This document shows positions 26,702 to 36,082 of a stretch of DNA of 64,000 nt, piece by piece (position 1 is the first letter of the stretch; each line of letters begins with the position of its first letter). The translations under genes were made by a program, and so were the position numbers. Origin of the DNA: Chthoniobacter flavus Ellin428 (lineage in GTDB: Bacteria > Verrucomicrobiota > Verrucomicrobiia > Chthoniobacterales > Chthoniobacteraceae); assembly GCF_000173075.1 (NCBI RefSeq), contig NZ_ABVL01000031.1:1-64000 (forward strand), in the 5' to 3' direction. Under the pieces are notes generated by a model. That model ran no database searches and was not told the DNA's origin. It saw only the letters and a list, made by a program, of their open reading frames with translations.

Positions 26702-27006
26702 CGATGATCACCCGTCATGTAGGCTACCAGGAGTTGCTCATCATTCGCCGGGGCGGTTTCCGCGACGAGGGGTGAGACTACTTCCGTGTGTTGCGCAGTG
26801 TGACTCCACCAGCCCACGGCGAGTGCCAGTGCCGCGAAGAACGGGCACAGCCGCCACGCCCAGGCAAAGATCGAGCCGGAGTTCTCGGCCCGCAATCGGG
26901 CAGCAAGGCGGGTCTCGAAAGCGAACTCGGCGCGAGAGGTATCCGGCGCTGTGGTCCGCGCGGCGGCAAACAGCGCATCCAGTTTCTGGTCGAAGTTATC
27001 GTTCAT
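26698..27006 (-). CDS. Putative anti-sigma factor, single-pass membrane protein
   Basis: 102 residues with a soluble N-terminal part (KLDALFAAARTTAPDTSRAE), a transmembrane helix (LCPFFAALALAVGWW) and a short outer tail. It overlaps the sigma-factor gene by 11 bp and the Spy-like gene by 4 bp. A small membrane protein co-translated after an ECF sigma is the usual position of its anti-sigma factor. The zinc-binding anti-sigma motif (HxxxCxxC) is not present, so the interaction is inferred from position. Confidence 0.65.
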   Translation of the reverse strand: MNDNFDQKLDALFAAARTTAPDTSRAEFAFETRLAARLRAENSGSIFAWAWRLCPFFAALALAVGWWSHTAQHTEVVSPLVAETAPANDEQLLVAYMTGDHR

Positions 27007-27556
27007 GGGTCGTCTCCAGTATTTTTTTCAGATTCTGCCGGGCCCGAAAAGCCCGCACCTTCACATTGCTTTCGCTCCAGCCGGTGAGTTCCGCGATTTC
27101 CTTCATCGGGCGTTCCTCCAGTTCGGCGAGCGTGATGATGAGTTGCTCGTCCGGCGCCAGCCTGGCGAGCGCCCAGTGCACCAGCTCTCGCGCCCGGCCG
27201 GCGGCGATGGCCGCATCGATCCCCGCATCGCGCATGTCCCACTCCGAGCCATCGAGCGAGACCTGCTCGCGCACGCGCCGTTCCTTGCGGAGGAAATCGT
27301 AGCAGGCTGACACGATGATCCGCGACAGCCAGTGCTCGAACGGGGCATCGCCCCGAAATTTCCCGAGATGTCGGAAGGCCCGCACAAAGACCTCCTGCGC
27401 GATGTCGTCGAGTTGGTGATCGTCGCGCGCGAACCGGGCGGCCGCGGCGAAGACGCGGCGCTTGTGTCGCGAAACCAGTTCCGCGAAGGCAGCCTCATCC
27501 CCGGCCAGCGAGGCCGCGACGAGAGCTTCATCGGTAGGCGGGGCGAGATCTGCCAT
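26996..27556 (-). CDS. ECF-subfamily RNA polymerase sigma factor
   Basis: About 186 residues from ATG 27556; the frame also allows 27622. Region 2 is clear: LVAASLAGDEAAFAELV, then LDDIAQEVFVRAFRHLGKFR with the core-binding and -10 recognition helix. Region 4 has PMKEIAELTGWSESNVKVRA and the terminal FRARQNLKKILE. There is no sigma1.1 or region 3, as expected for group 4. It heads a three-gene overlapping operon with a membrane protein and a Spy-like protein, suggesting an envelope stress response. Confidence 0.92.
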   Translation of the reverse strand: MADLAPPTDEALVAASLAGDEAAFAELVSRHKRRVFAAAARFARDDHQLDDIAQEVFVRAFRHLGKFRGDAPFEHWLSRIIVSACYDFLRKERRVREQVSLDGSEWDMRDAGIDAAIAAGRARELVHWALARLAPDEQLIITLAELEERPMKEIAELTGWSESNVKVRAFRARQNLKKILETTHER

Positions 27557-27768
27557 CGGCGGCGTCTTAGCGTCCGCCAACGATAAAGGCAATGCAGTCC
27601 AGGTAAGGGCAAGCGAACTCATCGGTCGGAAAAGGGGCCGCTCTGGAGCAAAAAAGGTCGAAAGCGGTAATCATCATCTCAATAGACGGGTGGACCTGAC
27701 AAATGGTTACAAGAGCCGTGGGGCATCGCTCTCTTGCCATTGAAGGGGCGGGGCGCTATCTTTGCCGC

Positions 27769-27969
27769 GTGAGTTTCGACGCTTTGCTCAAAGAGGTAGA
27801 AGCGCTGGATGCAACCGCACGGCGCAAGCTGATCGCGTACATGATCACTCTCGAAGACCGACGGCAGACGGAATATGCCGAGAAATTGGCACAAAAGATC
27901 GACGATCAGACGCCCGGTAAATGGCTGACGGTGGAGCAGTGCGAGCGGGAATTGGGGCTTGAAGATTAA
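27769..27969 (+). CDS. Antitoxin of a RelE/ParE-type toxin-antitoxin pair
   Basis: 66 residues from GTG 27769 (MSFDALLKEVEALDATARRK); a longer frame to 27703 is possible. It is helical and charged, with KLIAYMITLEDRRQTEYAEKL and a C-terminal KWLTVEQCERELGLED that would wrap the toxin. It ends 6 bp before the toxin start. No DNA-binding motif is obvious. The pairing with a RelE-like protein makes the antitoxin role likely. Confidence 0.65.
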   Translation: MSFDALLKEVEALDATARRKLIAYMITLEDRRQTEYAEKLAQKIDDQTPGKWLTVEQCERELGLED

Positions 27970-27975
27970 CGACTT

Positions 27976-28245
27976 GTGGCGCCGCGAGGACTTCTCGTTG
28001 ACATCGAGGTATTGGAGTTTCTGCGAACATTGCGCGTGAGCGTCCAGCGTGAATTATTGCAACGCTTTCGCCAGATTGCGGAAATGCCCGATCGTTACGC
28101 TGATTACACCGAGCGGGATGCAATCGGTCGAGACGTGAACGTTCACATCATAGGAAAATTTGCCGTCAAGTATTGGGATGATTTTGCCGATCGGCAGGTT
28201 AAAATACTTGATCTTCATGCGGCCGATCGCCGCGGGCCATTGTAA
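27976..28245 (+). CDS. RelE/ParE-superfamily toxin-like protein
   Basis: 89 residues from GTG 27976. The pattern is that of the family: an N-terminal helix pair (LEFLRTLRVSVQRELLQRFR), then DYTERDAIGRDVNVHIIG, then FAVKYWDDFADRQVKILDL, corresponding to the beta-strands that form the active face. RelE-type members cut mRNA on the ribosome and ParE-type members poison gyrase; the sequence does not say which. It follows the antitoxin by 6 bp and ends the pair. Confidence 0.7.
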   Translation: MAPRGLLVDIEVLEFLRTLRVSVQRELLQRFRQIAEMPDRYADYTERDAIGRDVNVHIIGKFAVKYWDDFADRQVKILDLHAADRRGPL

Positions 28246-28368
28246 GCCTCGAGAGTACGGAGGCTAGATGCGATTAGTCCGCCGCTGAGCCAGCGAATAG
28301 ATGTCAACTCGGCTCCTGCTGAAACAGGTTGATACCGAATATTCTTGTCGAGTGTTAGGGAGATTGCT

Positions 28369-29334
28369 ATGCGGCACGGCGTTATGAGAGGAACGAAACT
28401 GTTTTATGTGTTCGGATTGGGGTTGCTTTTGGGCCAGCCGTCGTCGCGTGCACTGGTGATCAATCCAACGTATGACTCTTCGGTGACGAGCCTGGCCAAC
28501 GCGGCGCAATGGGAGAGCGGCTTTCAGGGGGCAATCCAGGAATTCGAAAACAACTTCAACGATCCAATCACGATCAACATTACATTCAAGGCGAATCCAG
28601 GAACCTCCATCTTCGGGCACAGCAACTACACGGTGCACAATACTTACACGTTTTCCCAGATCGTGAGTGCTCTTCAGAGCCACGCCACCACCGCGGCCGA
28701 TAACGTTGCGCTGGCGAGTCTGACGGCAGATCCGACCGGCGGAGGGAACTATGTTTTGAATGATGCCCAAGCCAAGGCGCTGGGGTTTCGTTCGGCGACC
28801 AATCCGTCTTCGGATGGGACGGTAACTATTGGAGCAGGTTACAATTTCACGTTTGATCCGAACAACCGGGCCGTTTCCGGGGAATATGACTTCATCGGTA
28901 TTGTGGAGCACGAGATCAGCGAGGTGATGGGTCGTGCCTCGGGTTTGGGGGCGAGCTTTGGGACGGGACAATTTTCTTCCGTGTATGAGATTTTTGATCT
29001 CTTTCGTTACACGGCGCCGCACGTGCAAACAGTGAACCCCAACGACACCGGAGTTTATTTTTCGATCAATGGCGGGGTGACGAATCTGCACGGTTTCAAC
29101 AGCGTGCCGGGGGAGGATCTGCAGGATTGGGCGGGAACCACCCCTTACACCGCGGACGCTTTTAATGCTTTCAGCTTTTCCGGTTACAAAAATGGGCTCT
29201 CCTCCGAAGACCTGATGGCGATGGATGTGATGGGATATTCGTACGTCCCCGAGCCGGGGGCGGGGTCGCTGGCCGTGGCGGGAGCGACTCTGTGCGCAGG
29301 TTCCCGGAGGCGAAGGAAGCTCACCCGCTCTTGA
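28369..29334 (+). CDS. Secreted PEP-CTERM metalloprotease-like protein (NF038122-like)
   Basis: 321 residues from ATG 28369, preceded by AGGGAG 8 nt upstream. A signal peptide (LFYVFGLGLLLGQPSSRA) leads into a domain of unknown detail. It contains a metzincin-like zinc motif, IVEHEISEVMGRASG, matching HExxxxxGR, with a Met-turn-like AMDVMGY later. The C-terminus is a PEP-CTERM sorting tail: VPEPGAGSLAVAGATLC followed by an Arg/Lys cluster. PEP-CTERM proteins are cleaved and sorted by an exosortase, usually in exopolysaccharide-producing bacteria. No exosortase gene is in the window. Confidence 0.85.
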   Translation: MRHGVMRGTKLFYVFGLGLLLGQPSSRALVINPTYDSSVTSLANAAQWESGFQGAIQEFENNFNDPITINITFKANPGTSIFGHSNYTVHNTYTFSQIVSALQSHATTAADNVALASLTADPTGGGNYVLNDAQAKALGFRSATNPSSDGTVTIGAGYNFTFDPNNRAVSGEYDFIGIVEHEISEVMGRASGLGASFGTGQFSSVYEIFDLFRYTAPHVQTVNPNDTGVYFSINGGVTNLHGFNSVPGEDLQDWAGTTPYTADAFNAFSFSGYKNGLSSEDLMAMDVMGYSYVPEPGAGSLAVAGATLCAGSRRRRKLTRS

Positions 29335-29355
29335 ATCTGGCGAACCCTCGATTAG

Positions 29356-30981
29356 CTATTCCGCGGCGACGTGGGCGCCTTTCTCCGCGACGGAGCGCTT
29401 CATGAAAAAGGTGAGTCCGATCAGCAGGATGGATACCGCGGCGAAGAGGACGAAGGTATCGAAGTAGGCGAACGAAGAGGACTGCTGTTCACGCAGATTT
29501 TGCAACGATTGGATGGCCATGTCGCGCGCGGCGGCGGCGTCGCCGTTCTGCTGGAGGAAGTACGCCCGCGCCTGGTCGAGGTAGGAAGTGACCGCGGGAT
29601 TGAAACTGTCGAGATGTTCACCAAGGCGCAGGCTGTGAAATTGGTCGCGTCGCTCGTGGATGGTTTGCGCGATGGATGTACCGACGCTGCCGCCTTCGTT
29701 GCGGAGCAGGGCAAGAAGGCCGACCGCGGCGCCGCGCAGTTGCGGCGGGATATGCATAAAGGCGGCGACGTTGAGCGGCGCGAAGAGCATGGACAGGCCG
29801 ACGATGAACACGGTGCGCGACCAGACGACATCCCACGGGCTGATATCGAGGGTGAAACGCGACATCCAGAAATTGCCGATGGCCAGGATGAAAAGGCCGG
29901 CCGCCATGAGCCAGCGCGCATCCATGCCGCGCCCGAGCAGAAGGCCGACAATGAAGAGCATGATGACCGCGCCGATGCCGGAGGGCGAAAGAACGAGGCC
30001 GGAGGTGGTGGCGTCGTAACCGAAAAGCGACTGGAGCAGCGCGGGAAGCGAAGTGGTATTGGCGTAGAGTGAAGCGAAGGCGCAGAAGATGATGACGCAA
30101 CACCAACGGAAATTTTGGTCGGCGAGGGTGCGAAAGTGGATGAGCGGATTGGCGATGCGCTTTTCGCGCCAGATCAAGCCCACCAGGCCGACGACGAAGA
30201 GAACGGCCAGCGTTTGCACGCGAAGGAATGGATCGCCAAACCAATCCCACTCCTGCCCTTTGCTGAGCACGACTTCCCAAGTGACCATGGTGAGGCTGAG
30301 CAGGCAGAGGCCGATCGTGTCGAAGGGAGCCGCCTTTTTTCGTGACTCGATTTGCGCGGCCTTCAAGTACGGCGGGTCAAAGACGAGCCGGCTGCACATC
30401 CACAGGGCGAAGCCGCCGACCGGGAGGTTAAGGAAAAAGATCCAGCGCCAGCCGTAATTGTCGGTGATGTAGCCGCCGAGGGTGGGGCCTACGACGGGCG
30501 CCAGCAGGGCGGCGATACCGAAGAGGGTTTGTGCAGCGCCCTGCTTTTCCGGTGGAAAGGCATCGAGCAACACGCCCTGGCTGGAGGGTTGAAGACCGCC
30601 TCCAGCGAGACCCTGCAAGACACGGGACGCGATGAGCATGCCGAGGCTGCTGGCCATGCCGCAGAGCACCGAGGCGAGGGTGAAGATGGCGATGGAGAGC
30701 AGGAAGTAGTTGCGCCGGCCGAGGCGCACGGCCAGCCATCCGGAAATGGGAAGGATGATCGCATTCGCCGCGAGGTAGCTCGTGATGACCCACTCGCTAT
30801 CCGTGGCCGGGGCGGACAAGCCACCGGCCATGTAGCGCAAGGCCACATTGGCGATCGTCGTATCGAGCACCTCCATGAAGGTGGGGATGACGACGGCGAG
30901 CGCGATGATCCAGGGATTGATCGTGCGCCGCGCCACGGGGATGGCGGCAGCGGCGCTCGCGGAAAGAACGGCGGTGCTCAC
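29356..30981 (-). CDS. EmrB/QacA-type (DHA2) MFS efflux transporter
   Basis: 541 residues with the pattern of 14 transmembrane helices. TM1 carries MEVLDTTIANVALRYMAGG (DHA2 motif D1), followed by WVITSYLAANAIILPISGWL and LGRRNYFLLSIAIFTLAS. Motif C is recognisable in ALLAPVVGPTLGGYITD. It would export hydrophobic drugs or metabolites by proton antiport, with the HlyD-like protein upstream as adaptor. The start overlaps that gene's stop by 4 bp. An outer-membrane duct is needed and is not in this cluster; the TolC-like gene at 21135 is a candidate. Confidence 0.88.
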   Translation of the reverse strand: MSTAVLSASAAAAIPVARRTINPWIIALAVVIPTFMEVLDTTIANVALRYMAGGLSAPATDSEWVITSYLAANAIILPISGWLAVRLGRRNYFLLSIAIFTLASVLCGMASSLGMLIASRVLQGLAGGGLQPSSQGVLLDAFPPEKQGAAQTLFGIAALLAPVVGPTLGGYITDNYGWRWIFFLNLPVGGFALWMCSRLVFDPPYLKAAQIESRKKAAPFDTIGLCLLSLTMVTWEVVLSKGQEWDWFGDPFLRVQTLAVLFVVGLVGLIWREKRIANPLIHFRTLADQNFRWCCVIIFCAFASLYANTTSLPALLQSLFGYDATTSGLVLSPSGIGAVIMLFIVGLLLGRGMDARWLMAAGLFILAIGNFWMSRFTLDISPWDVVWSRTVFIVGLSMLFAPLNVAAFMHIPPQLRGAAVGLLALLRNEGGSVGTSIAQTIHERRDQFHSLRLGEHLDSFNPAVTSYLDQARAYFLQQNGDAAAARDMAIQSLQNLREQQSSSFAYFDTFVLFAAVSILLIGLTFFMKRSVAEKGAHVAAE

Positions 30982-32504
30982 GGCTTGACCGGGGCGACAG
31001 CAGGCTTGGCTTCAGGCGTGGGGGTGGCAGGGGCGATGACCGCGGCGCCCGCAGCGGGCGCGTAAGGCTGGAGGAATTTGCCGGCATCGGGACCGGTCGG
31101 CGCTTCCTTGATGCGCACGACGGGTTCGACCGAGACGCCGACAAAGAGCGGTTCGACGTCGGGATTGTAGTCGATGAGGTCGATGCGCACGGGCAGGCGT
31201 TGGACGACTTTTACGAAATTCCCCGTGGCATTTTCCGCGGGCAGGAGCGAGAGCGTCGACCCGGTGCCCATGGTGAAGCCGGAGATGCGGCCCTTGAAGA
31301 CGTGCCGCTTGCCATACATATCTGCGTGGATGTCCACGGGCAGGCCGATGCGCAGTTGCGAAAGTTGCGTTTCCTTGAAGTTCGCATCGATCCAAACTTC
31401 GGTGAGCGAACGGATCGCCATGAGGCTTTGGCCAACCTGTACATTATTGCCCGGGTTGACGTTGCGGCGCGTTACGATGCCGTCGATTTCGGCGACGATA
31501 TCGCAGTAGCGGAGGTTCAGCTCGGCATCCTCGAGATCGTGCTGGGCTTGCAGGAGTTTCGCCGCGGCCTGTTTTTGCGTCGGGGCATCCTTGATGATTT
31601 TCGAGTAAATCACATCGATGTCGCCGCTGGGATCGCGCCGGTAAAATTCGTCGACCATCTCTTTCGGCGTGAGCTTGTAGGAAGAGGGAAAAATGCTGAT
31701 CTGCGCGGCGCTTTGCAGCAGATCCGCCTGCGCCTGGCGGACGGAGGAGAAGGTCTGCGGGAGATCCTCGGGGACGTCGGTGAGGGGCTGGCCATCCGCG
31801 GGTTTGGCGGGCAGCCCAAGGTTGACTCGCGACTGGATGACATTCTCGGTGGCCTGATTCACCTCGGCCTGTGCGGAGTCGTAGGTCGTCTTGCGCTGAT
31901 CGAATTCCTCTTTGCTGGCGACTCTGGTCGTGAGCAGCTTTTGATAACGGTCGAATTCCTGCTTGGCGAGCTCGAGCGAGGACTTGGACTTGGCGAGAGC
32001 GGCGGCATTGGCGCGCAGGACGGCGATTTTGTTGTCCACGTCCTCGATGGTGTGCTGGAGCTTGTAACGAGCGCTGCGCGCCTGGGCGACCTGGCCACGG
32101 ACGGTGGCCTGCGCAGCGATGAGATCCGCCTGGGCGGTATCCAGCGCGGCTTGTTTGATCGCGACCTGCACTTGATACGGTTCCTTGTCGAGGACGACGA
32201 TGACATCGCCCTTGTGCACGCGATTGTTGTCGTCGACGAGGACCTTCGCGACTTGCCCGGCGACACGCGGCGCGACGAAGGTGACATGGCTGTTCACGTA
32301 GGCGTCGTCGGTGGATGTCGTATTGAGCGCTTCGTAGACGAAACGCCCCCCGAAGAAGAGGACGACGAGGACGATGACGAGGACGATGATGGAGCGAAGG
32401 GGACTCTTCGGCTGGGCGGGCGGCGTGCTGGCCGCAGGGGCAGATTCTGTCGCAGGTTTCGTCGTTTCGCTCGGGCCCGATTTGGGTGTGGCAGCGGTAT
32501 CCAT
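30978..32504 (-). CDS. EmrA/HlyD-type membrane fusion protein
   Basis: 508 residues from ATG 32504. A Pro/Ala-rich cytoplasmic start leads to one transmembrane helix (IIVLVIVLVVLFFGGRFVYE), then DDAYVNSHVTFVAPRVAGQV, the typical EmrA beta-barrel start. The biotinyl-lipoyl-like halves and a long helical hairpin (about residues 120-330) follow, then the barrel domain with GIVTRRNVNPGNNVQVGQS and a Pro/Ala tail. It is longer than E. coli EmrA (390) mainly in the hairpin and tail. It precedes the MFS gene with a 4-bp overlap, and the response regulator is 89 bp upstream. Confidence 0.88.
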   Translation of the reverse strand: MDTAATPKSGPSETTKPATESAPAASTPPAQPKSPLRSIIVLVIVLVVLFFGGRFVYEALNTTSTDDAYVNSHVTFVAPRVAGQVAKVLVDDNNRVHKGDVIVVLDKEPYQVQVAIKQAALDTAQADLIAAQATVRGQVAQARSARYKLQHTIEDVDNKIAVLRANAAALAKSKSSLELAKQEFDRYQKLLTTRVASKEEFDQRKTTYDSAQAEVNQATENVIQSRVNLGLPAKPADGQPLTDVPEDLPQTFSSVRQAQADLLQSAAQISIFPSSYKLTPKEMVDEFYRRDPSGDIDVIYSKIIKDAPTQKQAAAKLLQAQHDLEDAELNLRYCDIVAEIDGIVTRRNVNPGNNVQVGQSLMAIRSLTEVWIDANFKETQLSQLRIGLPVDIHADMYGKRHVFKGRISGFTMGTGSTLSLLPAENATGNFVKVVQRLPVRIDLIDYNPDVEPLFVGVSVEPVVRIKEAPTGPDAGKFLQPYAPAAGAAVIAPATPTPEAKPAVAPVKP

Positions 32505-32593
32505 AGAAAATGGGTGTCTGGAGCGAAATGAAGCACGCGCCTCATACCCAGGCACGGTTTTTCGCGCAACGACTCCGCGTCGGATGTATCATT

Positions 32594-33286
32594 TTACACG
32601 TCGAGCCGGTAGCCGAGTCCGTGCACGGTGAGGAGGTGCTGCGGCTCGCCGGGTGTCGCCTCGATTTTCTGCCGCAGCTTGACCACGAGCTGGTCGAGCG
32701 TCCGCGTGGTGCCGTAGTAGTCGATACCCCATACCTCGGTGAGAATGGTCTCGCGCGAGACGGCATTGCCGCGTTCGCGATGGAGAACCGCGAGCACCTT
32801 GAGTTCGCGTGGCGTGAGTTCGAAAGCTTCCTTGCCGCGCGTGCCGCGAAGAGCGCGGCAATCCACGTGCACTTTGCCGAAGGATATTTCCTCGGGCACA
32901 TCGGCCGCCACCGCGCCCGGCGTCGCGCGGCGCAGGAGAGCCTGCACGCGGGCGAGCAACTCGCGCAGCGAGAAGGGTTTGGTGACATAATCATCGGCGC
33001 CGAGTTCGAGGCCCACGACCTTGTCGACCTCCTGTCCCTTGGCGGAGAGCATGAGGATGGGCGTGCAATTTTTCTCGGCGCGCAATTCACGGCAGAGATC
33101 GAAACCGCTCTTGCCCGGCAACATGATGTCGAGCACCACGAGATCCGGCCGGCGCTGGCGAATGATCGGCAACGCTTGCGCGCCATCGCGGCAATCGGAG
33201 ACTTCATAGCCTTCGCCACGTAACGCATCGCACAGGCCGAGGCGGATGTGGGCGTCGTCTTCCACAACGAGAACGTGTCTTTTCAC
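32594..33286 (-). CDS. OmpR/PhoB-family response regulator
   Basis: 230 residues. The receiver domain has the acidic pair VVEDDAHIRLG, phospho-acceptor Asp in LVVLDIMLPGKSG, and Lys in YVTKPFSLRELLARV. The C-terminal winged helix shows FELTPRELKVLAVLHRERGN and TRTLDQLVVKLRQKIE, ending VHGLGYRLDV. The start is GTG 33286, five bases from a heptamer arm. It lies between its likely partner kinase (upstream) and the EmrA/EmrB genes (downstream) on the same strand, so it probably controls that efflux operon. Confidence 0.92.
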   Translation of the reverse strand: MKRHVLVVEDDAHIRLGLCDALRGEGYEVSDCRDGAQALPIIRQRRPDLVVLDIMLPGKSGFDLCRELRAEKNCTPILMLSAKGQEVDKVVGLELGADDYVTKPFSLRELLARVQALLRRATPGAVAADVPEEISFGKVHVDCRALRGTRGKEAFELTPRELKVLAVLHRERGNAVSRETILTEVWGIDYYGTTRTLDQLVVKLRQKIEATPGEPQHLLTVHGLGYRLDV

Positions 33287-33290
33287 AGAA

Positions 33291-33435
33291 GTTGAGAGTT
33301 GAGGGTTGAGAGTTGAGAGCTACCGCTGGCTTGCGGAGACTTGTCCGCAAGCGGGAGGTTCCAATGGATTGACGCGGGGTTGGGTAAAAACTCGGGCATA
33401 CGAGAAAGCGGCTATCAACTCTCAACTCTCAACTC

Positions 33436-33447
<12 letters not shown>
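33291..33447. repeat. Inverted repeat with heptamer arms (unit AGTTGAG)
   Basis: The left arm (33291-33320) has GTTGAGA and GTTGAGG units. The right arm (33411-33447) has CTATCAA and CTCTCAA units. The spacer is about 90 bp. The same flavour occurs at 5066. The right arm contains the histidine kinase stop, and the left ends just before the response regulator start. Confidence 0.85.
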
Positions 33448-35523
<2,076 letters not shown>

Positions 35524-35827
35524 CCGGCCTTCCGCCGGCGAGACACGCGGGAGCTGGAGGAGCGGCGCGGCGTTTTCATGACACGGGGTGGAGAGAGGGT
35601 GACCGAATCCCGAAGAGAGGAAAACAGTAAAGAACGCCGATGGAATAGGCTCGGAGCCTGGGGCGCTCTGCCTGTCTTCCGGTTCTTCCGGGATTCACGG
35701 TGCGGTCGTGCATGAGAGCACGTTAGCCGCGGATTGTCCGGCCCGTGTCAGAGGCCTGTGCGGAGTTTGTCAAAAAGATGTCACGGCCATCAGGCGACGG
35801 CGCGCACGGCCGCCCGGCGAAGAAGGC
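35524..35827. other. Spacer upstream of the histidine kinase gene
   Basis: About 300 bp between the kinase start and the 3' end of the small lipoprotein gene. No supportable gene, repeat or clear promoter was recognised. Several overlapping frames here are short and compositionally random. Confidence 0.4.
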
Positions 35828-36082
35828 CTACTTCTTCGATTTATGCTCGAGGGGATTATCGCTGCTCGATCCGAGCGGATCGGCGTCCCGCGGCTTGCCC
35901 TTGGAAGTCTTCCACATCCAGTCGTTGGGCCCCGGCGTAGGGGACGCATTCTTTTTCGTCGCGAGCGGGGTCGCTTTGGCGGCAGAAGCCGATTCCGATT
36001 TGGAGTCCGTATCCTCGGCTTCCGGCTTGTTGCAACCAACGAAAGCAATGACGACGAGGAGACAGAGCGGGAGTTTTTTCAT
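35828..36082 (-). CDS. Small lipoprotein
   Basis: 84 residues from ATG 36082. A short signal (MKKLPLCLLVVIAFVGC) ends in a lipobox VGC. The mature part is Ser/Lys/Pro-rich and disordered in appearance (SKSESASAAKATPLATKK), ending in EHKSKK. The ATG overlaps the GH13 stop (TGA/ATGA at 36079), so the two are probably co-translated. No family is recognised. Confidence 0.65.
   Translation of the reverse strand: MKKLPLCLLVVIAFVGCNKPEAEDTDSKSESASAAKATPLATKKNASPTPGPNDWMWKTSKGKPRDADPLGSSSDNPLEHKSKK

Noticed and set aside
31200..32531. 443-codon plus-strand frame over the HlyD-like gene
   Set aside because: Antisense shadow rich in Gly/Asp/Val; the minus strand encodes a clear membrane fusion protein.
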